From: Pterois miles
Lineage: Eukaryota > Chordata > Actinopteri > Perciformes > Scorpaenidae
DNA: 64,000 bases
NCBI GenBank assembly: GCA_947000775.1
Contig: CAMQGK010000334.1
Location: forward strand, 2,759,501 to 2,823,500
Direction: 5' to 3'
The translations under genes and the position numbers were made by a program. Positions 1 through 11,500 of this stretch are shown here, in pieces. Every line of letters starts with the position of its first letter. Position 1 is the stretch's first letter. The notes under the pieces are model-generated. The model had not been told where the DNA came from and ran no database searches. It saw only the letters and a program-made list of their open reading frames with translations.

Positions 1-1655
1 AGTTTGACGTTTTCATCGATTAATTTCGACATACTATACTATGACGTTTTTTTGTAAAATTTTCCAACATTTCACGAAATGACTTTTTTCCACCATAGAA
101 TCATTTTACATGCTATAATACGACAGTTTTTATGATTTTTTGCAACATCCAAAAAATTTGATGTTTTCATTGACGAATTTCGACACAGTATACTATGACA
201 TTTTTTCGAAAAATTTCAACTTACTATGCTATGATGTTTTTTGTTGTAAAATTCTCCAACATTTCACGACATGACTTTTTTTCACCATAGAATCATCTTA
301 CATGCTATAATACGACCAGTTTCATGATTTTTTTCAGATTCAAAAAAATTTGACGTTTTCATCGAAAAATTTCGACATACTATACTATGACGTTTTTTTT
401 GTAAAATTTTCCAACATTTCACGAAATCACTTTTTTCCACCATAGAATCATTTTACATGCTATAATACGACCGTTTTCATGATTTTTTCCAACATCAAAA
501 AAATTTTAGGTATTCATAAAAAATTTCGACATACTATACTATGACGTTTTTTTGTAAAATTTTCCAACATTTCAGGAAATGCCTTTTTTCCACCATAGAA
601 TCATTTTACATGCTATAATACGACCGTTTTCATGATTTTTTCCAACATCAAAAAAATTTGAGGTATTCATAAAAAATTTCGACATACTATACTATGACGT
701 TTTTTTTGTAAAATTTTCCAACATTTCACGAAATGACTTTTTTCAACCATAGAATCATTTTACATGCTATAATACGACCATTTTCATGATTTTTTTTCAG
801 ATTCAAAAAAATTTGACGTTTTCATCGAAAAATTTCGACATACTATACTATGACTTTTTTTGTAAAATTTTCCAACATTTCAGGAAATGCCTTTTTTCAA
901 CCATAGAATCATTTTACATGCTATAATACGACCGTTTTCATGATTTTTTCCAACATCAAAAAAATTTGAGGTATTCATCAAAAAATTTCGACATACTATA
1001 CTATGACGTTTTTTTGTAAAATTTTCCAACATTTCACGAAATGCCTTTTTTCAACCATAGAATCATTTTACATGCTATAATACGACCGTTTTTATGATTT
1101 TTTTCAACATCCAAAAAATTTGACGTTTTCATCGACAAATTTCGACACACTATACTATGACATTTTTTTGTAAAATTCTCCAGCATTTCACGACATGACT
1201 TTTTTTCACCATAGAATCATTTTACATGCTATAATATGACCGTTTTCATGATTTTTTCCAACATCAAAAAAATTTGAGGTATTCTTCAAAAAATTTCGAC
1301 ATACTATACTCTGACGTTTTTTTGTAAAATTTTCCAACATTTCAGGAAATGCCTTTTTTCAACCATAGAATCATTTTACATGCTATAATACGACCGTTTT
1401 TATGATTTTTTTCAACATCTAAAAAATTTGACGTTTTCATTGACGAATTTCGACACACTATACTATGACATTTTTTCGAAAAATTTCAACTTACTATGCT
1501 ATGAATTTTTTTGTTGTAAAATTCTCCAACATATCACGACATGACTTTTTTTCACCATAAAATCATTTTACATGCTATATTATATGACTGATTTCAGTTT
1601 TTTCAACATAAAAAAAATTTGACGTTTTTATCAGAAAAATTTCGACATACTATAC
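1..1655. repeat. Satellite array, unit about 154 bp
   Basis: About ten tandem units repeat with a spacing of 153-156 bp, each containing GACATACTATACTATGACG, a T-run, CCAACATTTCACGAAATG and TTTTACATGCTATAATACGA. Two units (near 180-374 and 1452-1646) carry an extra 35-40 bp with AACTTACTATGCTATGA and share private variants (ACGACATGACTT), so there are at least two unit types. The array runs off the left edge of the window. Confidence 0.9.
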
Positions 1656-2363
1656 CACGTGTCAAACTCCGGCCCGCCACCTCACTTCATGTGGCCCACG
1701 AGGGCTTGCAAAGAATATCGAATGCATATCATTCAATTCTATGCCGCTTCACAGAAGTACTGTGTCTTTAAACTGCATATCCCACAATGCATCTTGATTT
1801 TGTGACATGCACACTGTAGTGTCTCAATATCAGCGGTTTCCAGCAACAGCGCTGTGACGCCTACTTAGCGACTTAGTCGCTATGATTAGCCAGTTTTCAG
1901 ACCCCTCAAGTGAGTCTTTCAAAAAAGAAATTCGGGCCAAATCTAATGAGTTTTTCTGGTGTTATGGAGAAAGCAGGTATCGTTCTTCCTCTTCTCAATG
2001 AGCAGCGGGTGCTGCCGTGGACCCCTCCCCGGTCCCAAAGCTCTCATAGGGGGCCCGGTCCTCGTCAGCTGTTCACCCCTCCGCATCCAGACTGAATGAA
2101 TCCCGCCTGCACAAAGTCGCCGCTGACTGGTGTAAATGTAGAATTCTGGGAATCAAGCCCTGAATTTAAAAAAAGTAACTTTTTGTCTTCAGAGCTAGTT
2201 ATTAAATATATTATTACTAAAACTAATACTAATCAAATTCAGAGACAATTTTATAATATGATCTAGAGAGATATATTCATATAGTCTTACAGTTACAACC
2301 GGCCCTTTGAGGGGAACCATGATGCTGATGTGGCCCCGGATGAAAATGAGTTTGACATCCCTG
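1656..2363 (+). mobile_element. hAT-like non-autonomous DNA transposon
   Basis: The ends are imperfect inverted repeats of the GTGTCAAACT type seen in many fish hAT elements: ACGTGTCAAACTCCGGCCC on the left and, inverted, CAGGGATGTCAAACTCATTT on the right, each followed by a GTGGCC motif. The inside includes TTTTCAGACCCCTC and TTTTTCTGGTGTTAT, shared with the repeat at 10690-11060. It contains no intact transposase. It sits exactly where the satellite arrays change direction. Confidence 0.65.
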
Positions 2364-3350
2364 TATAGTATGTTGAAAAAAAGTCATAGTAAAGTTTGAC
2401 GAAAAAAGTCATAGTATAGTATGTCAAAAAAGTCATAAAAAAGTCATAGTATAGTATGTCGAAAAAAGTCGTAGTATAGTATGTCGGAAAAAGTCGGAAA
2501 AAAGTCAGCGTATAGTATGTAAAAAAAAAAAAGTCATAAAATTGTAATAGTATAGTATGTCTAAAAAAGTCACATTATAGCATGTTGTAAAAAGTCATCG
2601 TATAGTATGTTGAAAAATGTCAGAAAAAAGTCCTTTTACAGTATGTCAAAAAAGTCACAGTATCATGTCGAAAAAAGTCATAGTATATTACGTCGAAAAA
2701 AATCATAGTATAGTATGTCAAAAAAAGTCATAGTATAGTATGTCGAGAAAAGTCATAAAGTCATAGTATAGTATGTAATAAAAAGTCATAAAAATGTCAT
2801 AGTGTAGTATGTCACATGTCTTTGGAGGAGGAGGAGGAAGCCGGAGTACCCGGAGAAAACCCACGCTTACACGCAACATGCAAACTCCACACAGAAGAAT
2901 CCCAAGCCGGAATCGAACCTGCGACCCTCTTGCTGTGAGGTGAGAGTGCTAACCACTGCACCACCGTGCAGCCAGTCATAGTATAGTATGTCAAAAAAAA
3001 CTCACATTATAGTATGTCGTAAAAAGTCAGAAAAAAGTCTTAGTATAGCATGTCAAAAAAAGTCATAGTATAGTATATCAAAAAAAGTCTTAGTATAGTA
3101 TGTTGATAAAAGTCATAGTTTAGTATGTCAAATAGTCATAGTATAGTATGTCGAAAAAAGTCATAGTGTAGTATGTCAAAAAAAAATCATACTACAGTAT
3201 GTCAAAAAAGTCTTAGTCATAGTATAGTTTGTTGACAAAAAGTTCTATTCTAGTATGTCGTAAAAAGTCATAAAAAAGCCATAGTATAGTTTGTCGAAAA
3301 AAATCACACTTTAGTATTTCAAAAAAAGTCATAGTATAGTATGTGAGTTA
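2364..3350. repeat. Minisatellite array, unit about 24-26 bp, inverted relative to 1-1655
   Basis: Many degenerate units of AAAAAAGTCATAGTATAGTATGTCG. The core GTCATAGTATAGTATGTC is the reverse complement of the core GACATACTATACTATGAC in the left array. The array is interrupted by a SINE at 2813-2975. Confidence 0.88.
2813..2975 (-). mobile_element. tRNA-derived SINE fragment
   Basis: On the minus strand the sequence begins GGCTGCACGGTGGTGCAGTG. It has a polymerase III A box (TGGTGCAGTGG, plus 2953-2963) and a B box (GGTTCGATTCC, plus 2909-2919) at tRNA-like spacing, then the body GTGTGGAGTTTGCATGTT and CCAAAGACATG. Minisatellite units flank it directly on both sides, so it inserted into the array. 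Confidence 0.75.
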
Positions 3351-3660
3351 TAGACTTTTTACATACTATCCTGATTCTTTCAATATCTGATATCATGACT
3401 TTTTGAATATTTTTTCGACACACTATAAATACTATGTTCTATAAATGCTATGTACTATGATATACTATGACTTATTTTGACATGCAATACTATTACTCTA
3501 AAAATCATTTCAGCCTAATACACTATGGCTTTGTTTCGACATACTATTACTTTTTATCGATATTGTATACTATTGCTGTTGACAAAGTATACCTTGGTTT
3601 ATTTCTACAGGTTATAGTATGAATTTTTTCAACATACTATGGCTTTTTTGATATTCTAGG
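3351..3660. repeat. Degenerate satellite tail with orientation switched back
   Basis: Scattered copies of TTCGACATACTAT and ACTATGACTT in the orientation of the first array, mixed with diverged sequence. A short hairpin (ATAGTATGT ... ACATACTAT, near 3336-3368) marks the switch. Confidence 0.6.
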
Positions 3661-4754
3661 ACTTTTTAAAATGTTTTCAACCCAAACACAATGCACATAC
3701 ACAGACGAATACTTCAAACAGTGGCTGCAATTCCCACACCGCAAACCAGCCTTAAATCAGCACCTCCGACAAAACTACAAAATACATCAATCCTAATATA
3801 ACAGCCTGCCCTGCACTCAGACGGCCATTGTTCTCATAGGCACAGATTACAGCAGGTGCACGTTTTCCAACCTGAGACATAACGTGTGATTTAAATCCCT
3901 GATCCCACTCCACAGTGACAAAAAGAAACCAGTACTCACCCATAAGAAGTTTATCCTTCAGTTCTTCAGCTCTGTAAAGTCACTGACAAACCTGCTGAAG
4001 AACCTTGTCCTTTTTTTTTATTATTGGAATATCCTGGCCTTGAGTGATGCAACCAGACATGGCATGCCGTTTTGAGCTGTTGCTCGCTTTGAAATCACCT
4101 CAACGGACCATGAGCGGCTGATTAGTGAAGCTGAAATGAAACCTCCTCATTTCACTACAAAAACCTTGATAAGGTGGCAGCTGGCTGGAGGGAGATTGCC
4201 AGGGAGCTGAAAGTTTCTTACAGCTATTGATTATATTCAACGACATTTCGGGTAAATATCACGTTAAACGCGTGTTTACTGTTAAGGAAGATAAGTGGTT
4301 ACATCAATCTGATCTTGAGTGCACAGCTGATGGGTAGTCTACGTGGTTTGTTTAGGCTTCATGACGTAACAGAAGTGCATGTAACGAATTCAGTGTGGAC
4401 AGCGTAGGAAGGTGATTTTTGGGCACTGGTATGCCCCTGCACGTCAATATTTACACCACTGATCAACACCCAGGTTTATTAGTTCCTCTACACAATGGCT
4501 CTGGTCCCAAACAAACTGAAACATGATACATTGTGTTCGGTCATTGCGCATGTGCAACTGTCAGAAAGCTTCGATAAGAGGGATGGATAGACACAGAGGC
4601 ATGCGATTCCAAGGAATCAGACAACTAGGAGTCTCAGCTCCCATCCCTGCATGTTGGACTATGCTGTAATTTTGCAACATCAGAAATCAATTTGAAACCA
4701 TTTGCTATGTCAGTTCTGTAAAAATAAGCCACGATAGGCACTTCACATTTTCAG
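3661..4754. other. Gene-poor flank, nothing recognised
   Basis: No exon, RNA gene or known repeat recognised. The stretch near 4040-4560 is more GC-rich than its surroundings and could be an old repeat, but I see no terminal repeats. Confidence 0.4.
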
Positions 4755-4772
4755 CGTTGCTTATAAATATAA

Positions 4773-4778
4773 TTTATT
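4773..4778 (-). terminator. Candidate polyadenylation signal AATAAA of unc5c
   Basis: This is the only AATAAA on the gene strand between the stop codon and this point. A GT-containing stretch (AATGTGAAGTGCC) follows within about 30 nt, as expected for the downstream element. Supported by position only; no transcript evidence. Confidence 0.5.
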
Positions 4779-6488
4779 AATTGTCTTAAAAATTCTTTCT
4801 TACACTTTGTACAGAAAACAATTAGAGGAGATAGAGAGGCGAGCATTCAGCAAGATTGAGCAAGTTTCATGAAGCGTGCCAGAATTAGCAAATATGGACC
4901 AACACTACCCCACACTAATCAAATCAAATCACCCCTGATAGTAAAATCAAAATGCACTTACAAGCACAGCTCTAATTATAGACTTCTAACATGATAACCA
5001 ATGCCAAGTTTGCATAGTAGACACTGCTTTTACAAAAAAGGAAAGAAACTTAAATAAAAACTTGAAACATACAAACTAGTATCTAACTGTACTGCTCTTT
5101 TTATATTCTCAAACTTGCCAAATATAGCTGACAGTACACAACTGTACATATTGTGGATACAAAATATTTTTTACATACTTTGATATCTTACCACTACTTT
5201 CTTCATTTTCACATCATGAAGGATCATCTTCTGGAGGCCTAACGTTCGCTCTCCTCATATGAAAACTACCTTTTTCAGTCCACTCCATTAAACAGTCTGT
5301 CCTGCTGGTAAACTGTAGACTAAGAACACGGCAAGGATCAAATCCAAGTTACACTGTAACTGGTAACTTACATTTCCTGACCGATCGTCTCCTTGCATGT
5401 TTCATCAGTTAAAATTAACAAGAGATGTTGATGAAAGAGACATTGTCTTGACGTTTGGATTCATGTTTCGCGCTGAAGCATACTGAGTTGATGACTTGAT
5501 CTTTTAGGCTTTTATCCTCAAAACTTAGACAACTCTTCCCATGACATCAGTGGTTATATTTGAAAACATACAAAACATCAACTCCATCATTTAACCAGAC
5601 ACCTTTCCAAATTTGGTTAATAAGGCGGTCCAAAATTAAAAGATACTTAGTTTTAAAGACTGCATGTCTTCCACACTGTCTGGTTGTACACAGATACAAG
5701 AGGTCGGATTCCTTACTCGCATATTTCTGAAAAATCAATGAGTAAAATCAATGACTCAAGGTTTCCTCCTCTGCAGACAGCCGCAAGATGAGATCTGTCA
5801 TGAAGAGGTAAAGATCTGACCTTTTGTACCGGTGTTAACTCAGCCTTTGCCTACAGTCTTTACACTATCCTCAGTATTTCTTCTACATACCTGATGTTCA
5901 GTTTCATATGGCGTCTCTCCATAGCTCACAGAGAAAATATCTTAACTCCAGTTTATGAATATCTGACGTATATTCCCTTTGAACTGAATGATCATGTTGT
6001 CCTTTACCTGGTGAACAGAGTTTATGTCCCTATGGACAAATAAACCAGAAATTGTAAGGCTGTTTTTCTCCTCTCAAAACCGGCTTATTGGAGTTTCACC
6101 TTTTCATTGACACTGCTGACCCGAGTCTTTGCATACATTTGAAAGCCACAATGTTGTTCTGTAAAACACAAATATATTACACTTCATTTTACATACAGTA
6201 GGCCCCTTTAGTTGGTATCTTGATTTTCAGCTCTAAATTACAACTTTTTCAACAAATACACCACGAGCTGGAATGTGAGTTGCTGACGGAGTATTGTTTT
6301 AGATAAAGGGCAACTAACTGATATGTTACAGATTTTAACCCCCCCAAAACAAAATACAGTTCACACCTATAAAAACATTAAAATGGCAAAAAAAAAAGTG
6401 ATGTTAATGTACTTAACACAATAATAACCACCGAACAAAAATATTATGATAATAATAAAAGGTCACTAGAATGAACATGATAATCATG

Positions 6489-6496
6489 TATATACA
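6489..6496 (-). promoter_or_regulatory. Possible Pumilio-type element in the 3' UTR
   Basis: On the gene strand this reads TGTATATA, which fits the Pumilio consensus UGUANAUA. The neighbourhood is AT-rich, so a chance match is quite possible. Confidence 0.2.
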
Positions 6497-8402
6497 CGTT
6501 TCACACGATCAACAAATGTAAATGCTGTTATTCTTCAAAAGCCACTGGATGGTGCTAGTGACCTTGATCAAGTCACGGTGGTGATCACAAGTGAAATCAC
6601 ATGTGGCCTGATGGCAGACAACACAACGGACATGAGACTGTGATGACACACCAAAAATATGACACAAATATATATATGTAGGCTATATATATTTTAGTAA
6701 ATTAAAATATGATTGATAAAATCCGTATATTGTGTACATTTAGCGGTAATGAATGATATCAGCTGTATTTAACTCACTATCGCGTAACACTATGGTAGTT
6801 TGTATATTACTGTATTTAAAAACACTTGTGTTTTCACTCTTAGTCTGTCCCTTTTTGCTTCCTCTCAGCTTTCTCTGAGTTGGACCCTGTCCAGAAACAA
6901 GCCCCGACAGTCTTGGAGAAACTCCTGGATTTGAGGTTGTGGTTAACCGAATGTGGTAGCCGTGGCTGGAATTCCCCACCCTGCATCTAGTCTGCATCTG
7001 CACTACAGCTTCGTCCAAACAACTCCTCTTTGGGGAGGAATGGAGCTGCAGCAGCTCAGCAGAAAACAAGTCAAAACTTGATTTTAGTTAAGGGATGCAT
7101 TTGTAGCTTGAAGATCATCCTTGCTTTGACGCTCGTGATGAAACCTCCAATAACTACAGACTCTTTTTTTGCTGTTTAGTAAATGCTGACTCCACTAAAA
7201 CAAACATAAAATATACTAGATATGAGAATGAATAGCTGACAATCTAAATCTTTGCCCTGTTTGTTTATCATAAGTGCAATTTTAGATATACCTCAAAACA
7301 GACAGTTTCACAACTGCTAAAATGGAACAACTCTTTTTTTTTTTTTTTTTTTTACTTGCATCCATCAGCAGTGTAATCATCTTTGGATTGCCCTTTTTAA
7401 GAAAATCAGATGCACAAGTTAAAGGCAAGTGGACAGCAAGTCCATTTGCCTTTGACCTAAAACCTAATAACAAATTTAAACATCACTTACGATTTCAGCT
7501 GAAAAGGGGATACCTGTAGTCTCGGGCTTCTTTCTGGTCAGGACCCTTTGATTGACAGTCACTGTGTAGCAAATTCTGTTAGCGGGAAATGATCCACAGA
7601 TATGGACAGCAGAATACATAGAGCGTTCCCTAGGAAACGATATAAAGACAACAAACTGTACTGGCAAAACACGTACAGCCAAGGCTCGCAAGTGAGGGAT
7701 CACTTCTTTTTCTCCCTTCTCATTATCGGTTTTCCATCCTGTTCGTACGGATGATCACCTGCGGCTTCTTCCATCATTTTATGCTTACGTCCTCCCTCCC
7801 TCTTGTAATCAGTTCAGCCTCTCCCTGTGTTTACTCGTCTTACTAAAGAGTCTTGTCTCTGACTCATTGCCTCTTTTTCCTCACTCTGCCTTCTCCCACT
7901 CGCCTGTAATCAGTTTAGCTTCTCTCCCTTTATGATTCTGTTCCATTCCTATAGAGGTTCTCAAGGTCGCTGCCTCTATTTCTTCTTCTCTTTGTTCAGT
8001 ATAAAGTAACAGCAAGAAAACAACTAGTGTTACACCAGACAAGGTCTTTTTTTTTTCTTTTTTTTCTTTTTTTTTTTTTTAGGCGTGCGATTGTTTTGTT
8101 TGTTCCTGATAGACTGTTTGTGTTGTAGTTGGGGTTACGTCTCCTTCGGTCGAACACAACACTGCTCAAATAAACACACAAAGATACGCACATAGTTTCC
8201 AGCACCAGCATGAGCATTGCTCGTCTGTTACCGTGTTGGCATGACTGCCACGGTATTTAACTGGTGCTCAATTACCATGGCGACAACTTTTCTTTTGCTC
8301 GCATCTAATTTGTCCACTCCCCTTGCTGCGGCATCAACCATACAGAATTCACTTGTAATTGTCTCCAGATTTCTGTTGTTGTCACGGTAACCACATTAAT
8401 CG

Positions 8403-8565
8403 TCAGTGTTCCATTGTCATGGAGGCGAGGCTACCGTCGTGGCGACCCATCTCTTCCAGCACAGCGGCTAGTTCATTTAGATCTCCATCGGGGAAGTGCT
8501 GGGCCTCCCAGAGATCCAGGATCACACCTGTCGGACTGGACTTGGTGGCAAAGTAGTTCAGGTAC
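8403..8565 (-). CDS. unc5c: unc5c exon E13: death domain end and stop codon
   Basis: The last coding exon (acceptor CTCTCCAG) encodes YLNYFATKSSPTGVILDLWE, then AQHFPDGDLNELAAVLEEMG and RHDGSLASMTMEH, ending in TGA at 8403-8405. The death-domain helices are clear. The C-terminal tail differs from the mammalian one I recall and lacks its usual final residues. Open frames on the plus strand at 8414-8690 are antisense shadows of this exon. Confidence 0.94.
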
Positions 8566-11500
8566 CTGGAGAGATCAAGGACAGCAGAGGGACAATATAT
8601 ATGGTAAATGTTATGACAGAAAAGGTTTCGTTCTCCCACGTTGTCTGGCATCAAATTCACAATGTGAAACATTATACTAAACATGGCTGACACAGGCTGC
8701 AATCACAACGGGAACCAAATCTCAAACTCCTTAGACAATGGTCACATTGATAGTTGATACTAATAATACAAAAGCAAATTCAAAGGAGCAGCGTGTAGGA
8801 TCTGGTGGTCTCTAGTGGTCTAGTGGTGAGGCTGCAGATTGCAACCAACTGAAGCCTCTCCAGTGTGTAGAAGAACTACTACTAACGGACCTCTCTAGTA
8901 TCAGTTGTTGCACATGTAGTGTAGGTCATTTGGAGCTGTGTGTGTGTGTGTGTGTGTGTGTGTGGTGAAGTAAGAGTGTGAGAGCGTCTGTGATGGGACT
9001 AAAGTTATTAACTCCGATCCAAGCAGGAAAAGTTAAGCGTCGGTTTGTCTGTTCTGGGCTGCTGTAGAAACTTGGCAACAGGCTTCATAAGTTCATTCTA
9101 ACAGTTCATTCTAAGATCAGGAAAACACAATTTATCTCGTTTTCAGGTGATTATATACTAAAGAAAACATACTTTTTCCCATTTCTGCCAATATATGCTC
9201 CTAAATGTTACACAGTTTGTTTAAAATGAAACAAACAATAGAATAGTCCATAGAATACAAATAAAAATAGAATAATTAAAAAACTAATTTAAATGCACCA
9301 TTTCTACTTTATCCTTTTTCATTTATTATTAATGCTTTAGAAATTGATGTAACTCTGTAGAGCTGTATCTCTTGAGAAATGACTTACCTTAAACCTTGTG
9401 TAAATACTATATATTGAAAGCGTCTGATATGACAATACAGCCAGACAGAAAAAGAACTACAGTGCATATAAAGAAAAATGGAGAACATGGAGGACTTTCA
9501 TGGAGGAAAAATTAAGTGTGGCAGGTGAGCAGTTTGTAGAAAATGTGCCATTACGTACTGTATGTTCAATTCAAACCACTTTATAGGAAAATAAATGCAT
9601 TTTGAAGTTGCATTAGAGCACAGAAATGTGCCAACAAATCCACAGGGAGAGCAGTTTTCAGAGGAAGAGTAAATACTAAAGCTGTAGAGGAAAAGTCTGA
9701 CGCTGAGCCATCTGTGACAAAGATCTCGATGCTGCTTTAAAGTGAAAAAGCCATCAGATTTGAGTCCCACGGGGATAAAAAATGAGACTTTCTGTTCCTC
9801 TGTAAATCCTGTGATTGTACTGTTGGCACACTCTGGTGCTGTTTAAACACAAGCAGAGTGACTGACTGTCTCTACTCCTGCGGTATCTCCTCATTTTTTC
9901 TCAATAAGCTATTGTCATATCTTTGTTTCTCACTTTTCGTCTCATCTGTCTGCAGCATGTGACAAGGTCTATCCTGCTGCTAAGTGAACTCAATAGCTGA
10001 GATCTACCTTTTTATTACCAATTGTCTCTGTACAATAGACCAAAGCGTTCACAATTATGTTTGTTTGCGTGAAAGTGTGTGTGTACAGCTCAGGTTTCAC
10101 TGTTTACAGAGTTATGTGAGGAGAGATGGTTTTGACGGCAAAGCCCGAGTCATACTTTGAAGCCAAACAGACATGGCGTGGTAGTTACAAGAGCAGAGAG
10201 GATAAAAGATTGAATTTCCATGTTATCATGCTCCTTTTGAAGCTTTTAGCGGAAATGTGGAAGTAAACAACAGTTTGGCTAGCTGTCCATTTTTCTCCCA
10301 CTGATCGGTAATATTTGGTGCCCACATTAACAGACTTCATCGTGAGCTGGCTTCCTGTTGGGACAATGGGGTGCACTTGTGCCCAATTATACTCTGACTA
10401 GCCGCTGGTAAATGAACCTCCAGGCTGAATCACAGAGACACACATCTGAGGATAGACATACAAAGGATGCCACCTGTGAGTAGGCTTGTCGCAGTACACT
10501 GGTGTTACACAGTGGTTGGACACACACCGATTAAACTGCATACCCACCGTCCACCCCGTTGTCTTTTTTTTTTTTTTTACAGAAATACAACCTGTTTGTA
10601 TCAGCGCCATGTTATCAATACAATATGCTACAAACTGACTGGTGAGAAGAGTAAGAACGAAACATGCTTTCACATCAGAGCCTCCAAAAGTCTCCAATAA
10701 CACCAGAAAAAGTCGTTAGATTTGTCGCTAGTCGCTTTTTTTTTTGGACATAGTCGCTAGAGGGGTCTGAAAACTCGCTACATATATCGACAAAATTGCT
10801 AGCCTCAGCAGGTGACGCTACTTCAAACATCACTCACGTCAATTTACGTCAATGTCAAGTATGACAGGAAGAAGCTCACTAACAATACACAAGCATTTCA
10901 AAACAAAAGCTATTTTCTTTACTGTTTCTTTTCTTTTTTTTTTTTTTTTTAATTTAGCTTCGTAGGTAAAATTGTGTGGTTTGTCTGAGATCTCCCAGGC
11001 CAGACAGAACCATCACGAGGGCCAGATCCGGCCCGCGGGCCGTATAATGCCCAGGTCTGCTCTACAGGGATGCAGGTTCAAAATAATTAAATGTATTCGA
11101 ATTGAATGAGTAGATTTGTTGTGCACTTCAGATTAAAGATGTTTCCACTGTTTTTTTTTTTCTATAAGAAAAGAAATGTCAGTCACATACAATTAACATG
11201 ATTACGTCACTGTAGTTTTTGTGTGTGTTATTGTATCTTTGAGTCCTAAGGAGATAAAATAAGTAATAGAATAAGTTGGATGATTCATCTCAGTTGCACT
11301 GGACCAGTTACAGTAATTTAATCTGCTTGGACTCACGTCTCAACTAAATTCACAGAAACTCTTGTCTTCTGTTGTTGAAGGTGTGTGACCGGCCACCTTG
11401 ATGAGCTGCCATCCTATTTGAGAAGACTTTTTTTTTTTTTCAGACTGAATGATGTTCCCACCCAAGCAAATGGCCTGAGGTAAGCGTGGAGGTAACACAT

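Larger units (their letters stand above)
4755..8402 (-). other. unc5c: Probable 3' UTR of unc5c
   Basis: After the stop codon, about 3.6 kb contain no convincing exon and no transposon I recognise, unlike every intron of comparable size in this window. It is AT-rich with T- or A-runs near 7329 and 8047-8080. The canonical AATAAA occurs on the gene strand only once, at the far end. Long 3' UTRs are known for mammalian UNC5C. The true cleavage site and possible use of variant signals are unknown, so the boundary is inferred. Confidence 0.55.

Noticed and set aside
1..480. CRISPR-like array
   Set aside because: Regular spacing is due to a 154-bp satellite in which the whole unit, not just a short repeat, is conserved; the genome is eukaryotic.
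2909..2963. Functional tRNA gene
   Set aside because: The A and B boxes are present but the sequence does not fold into a full cloverleaf with an acceptor stem and continues into a SINE body.
2812..2994. 60-codon minus-strand frame
   Set aside because: It is the translation of the tRNA-derived SINE.
8403..8702. Independent 99-codon minus-strand gene
   Set aside because: The first 45 codons are intron; only 8403-8565 is coding, as exon E13 of unc5c.
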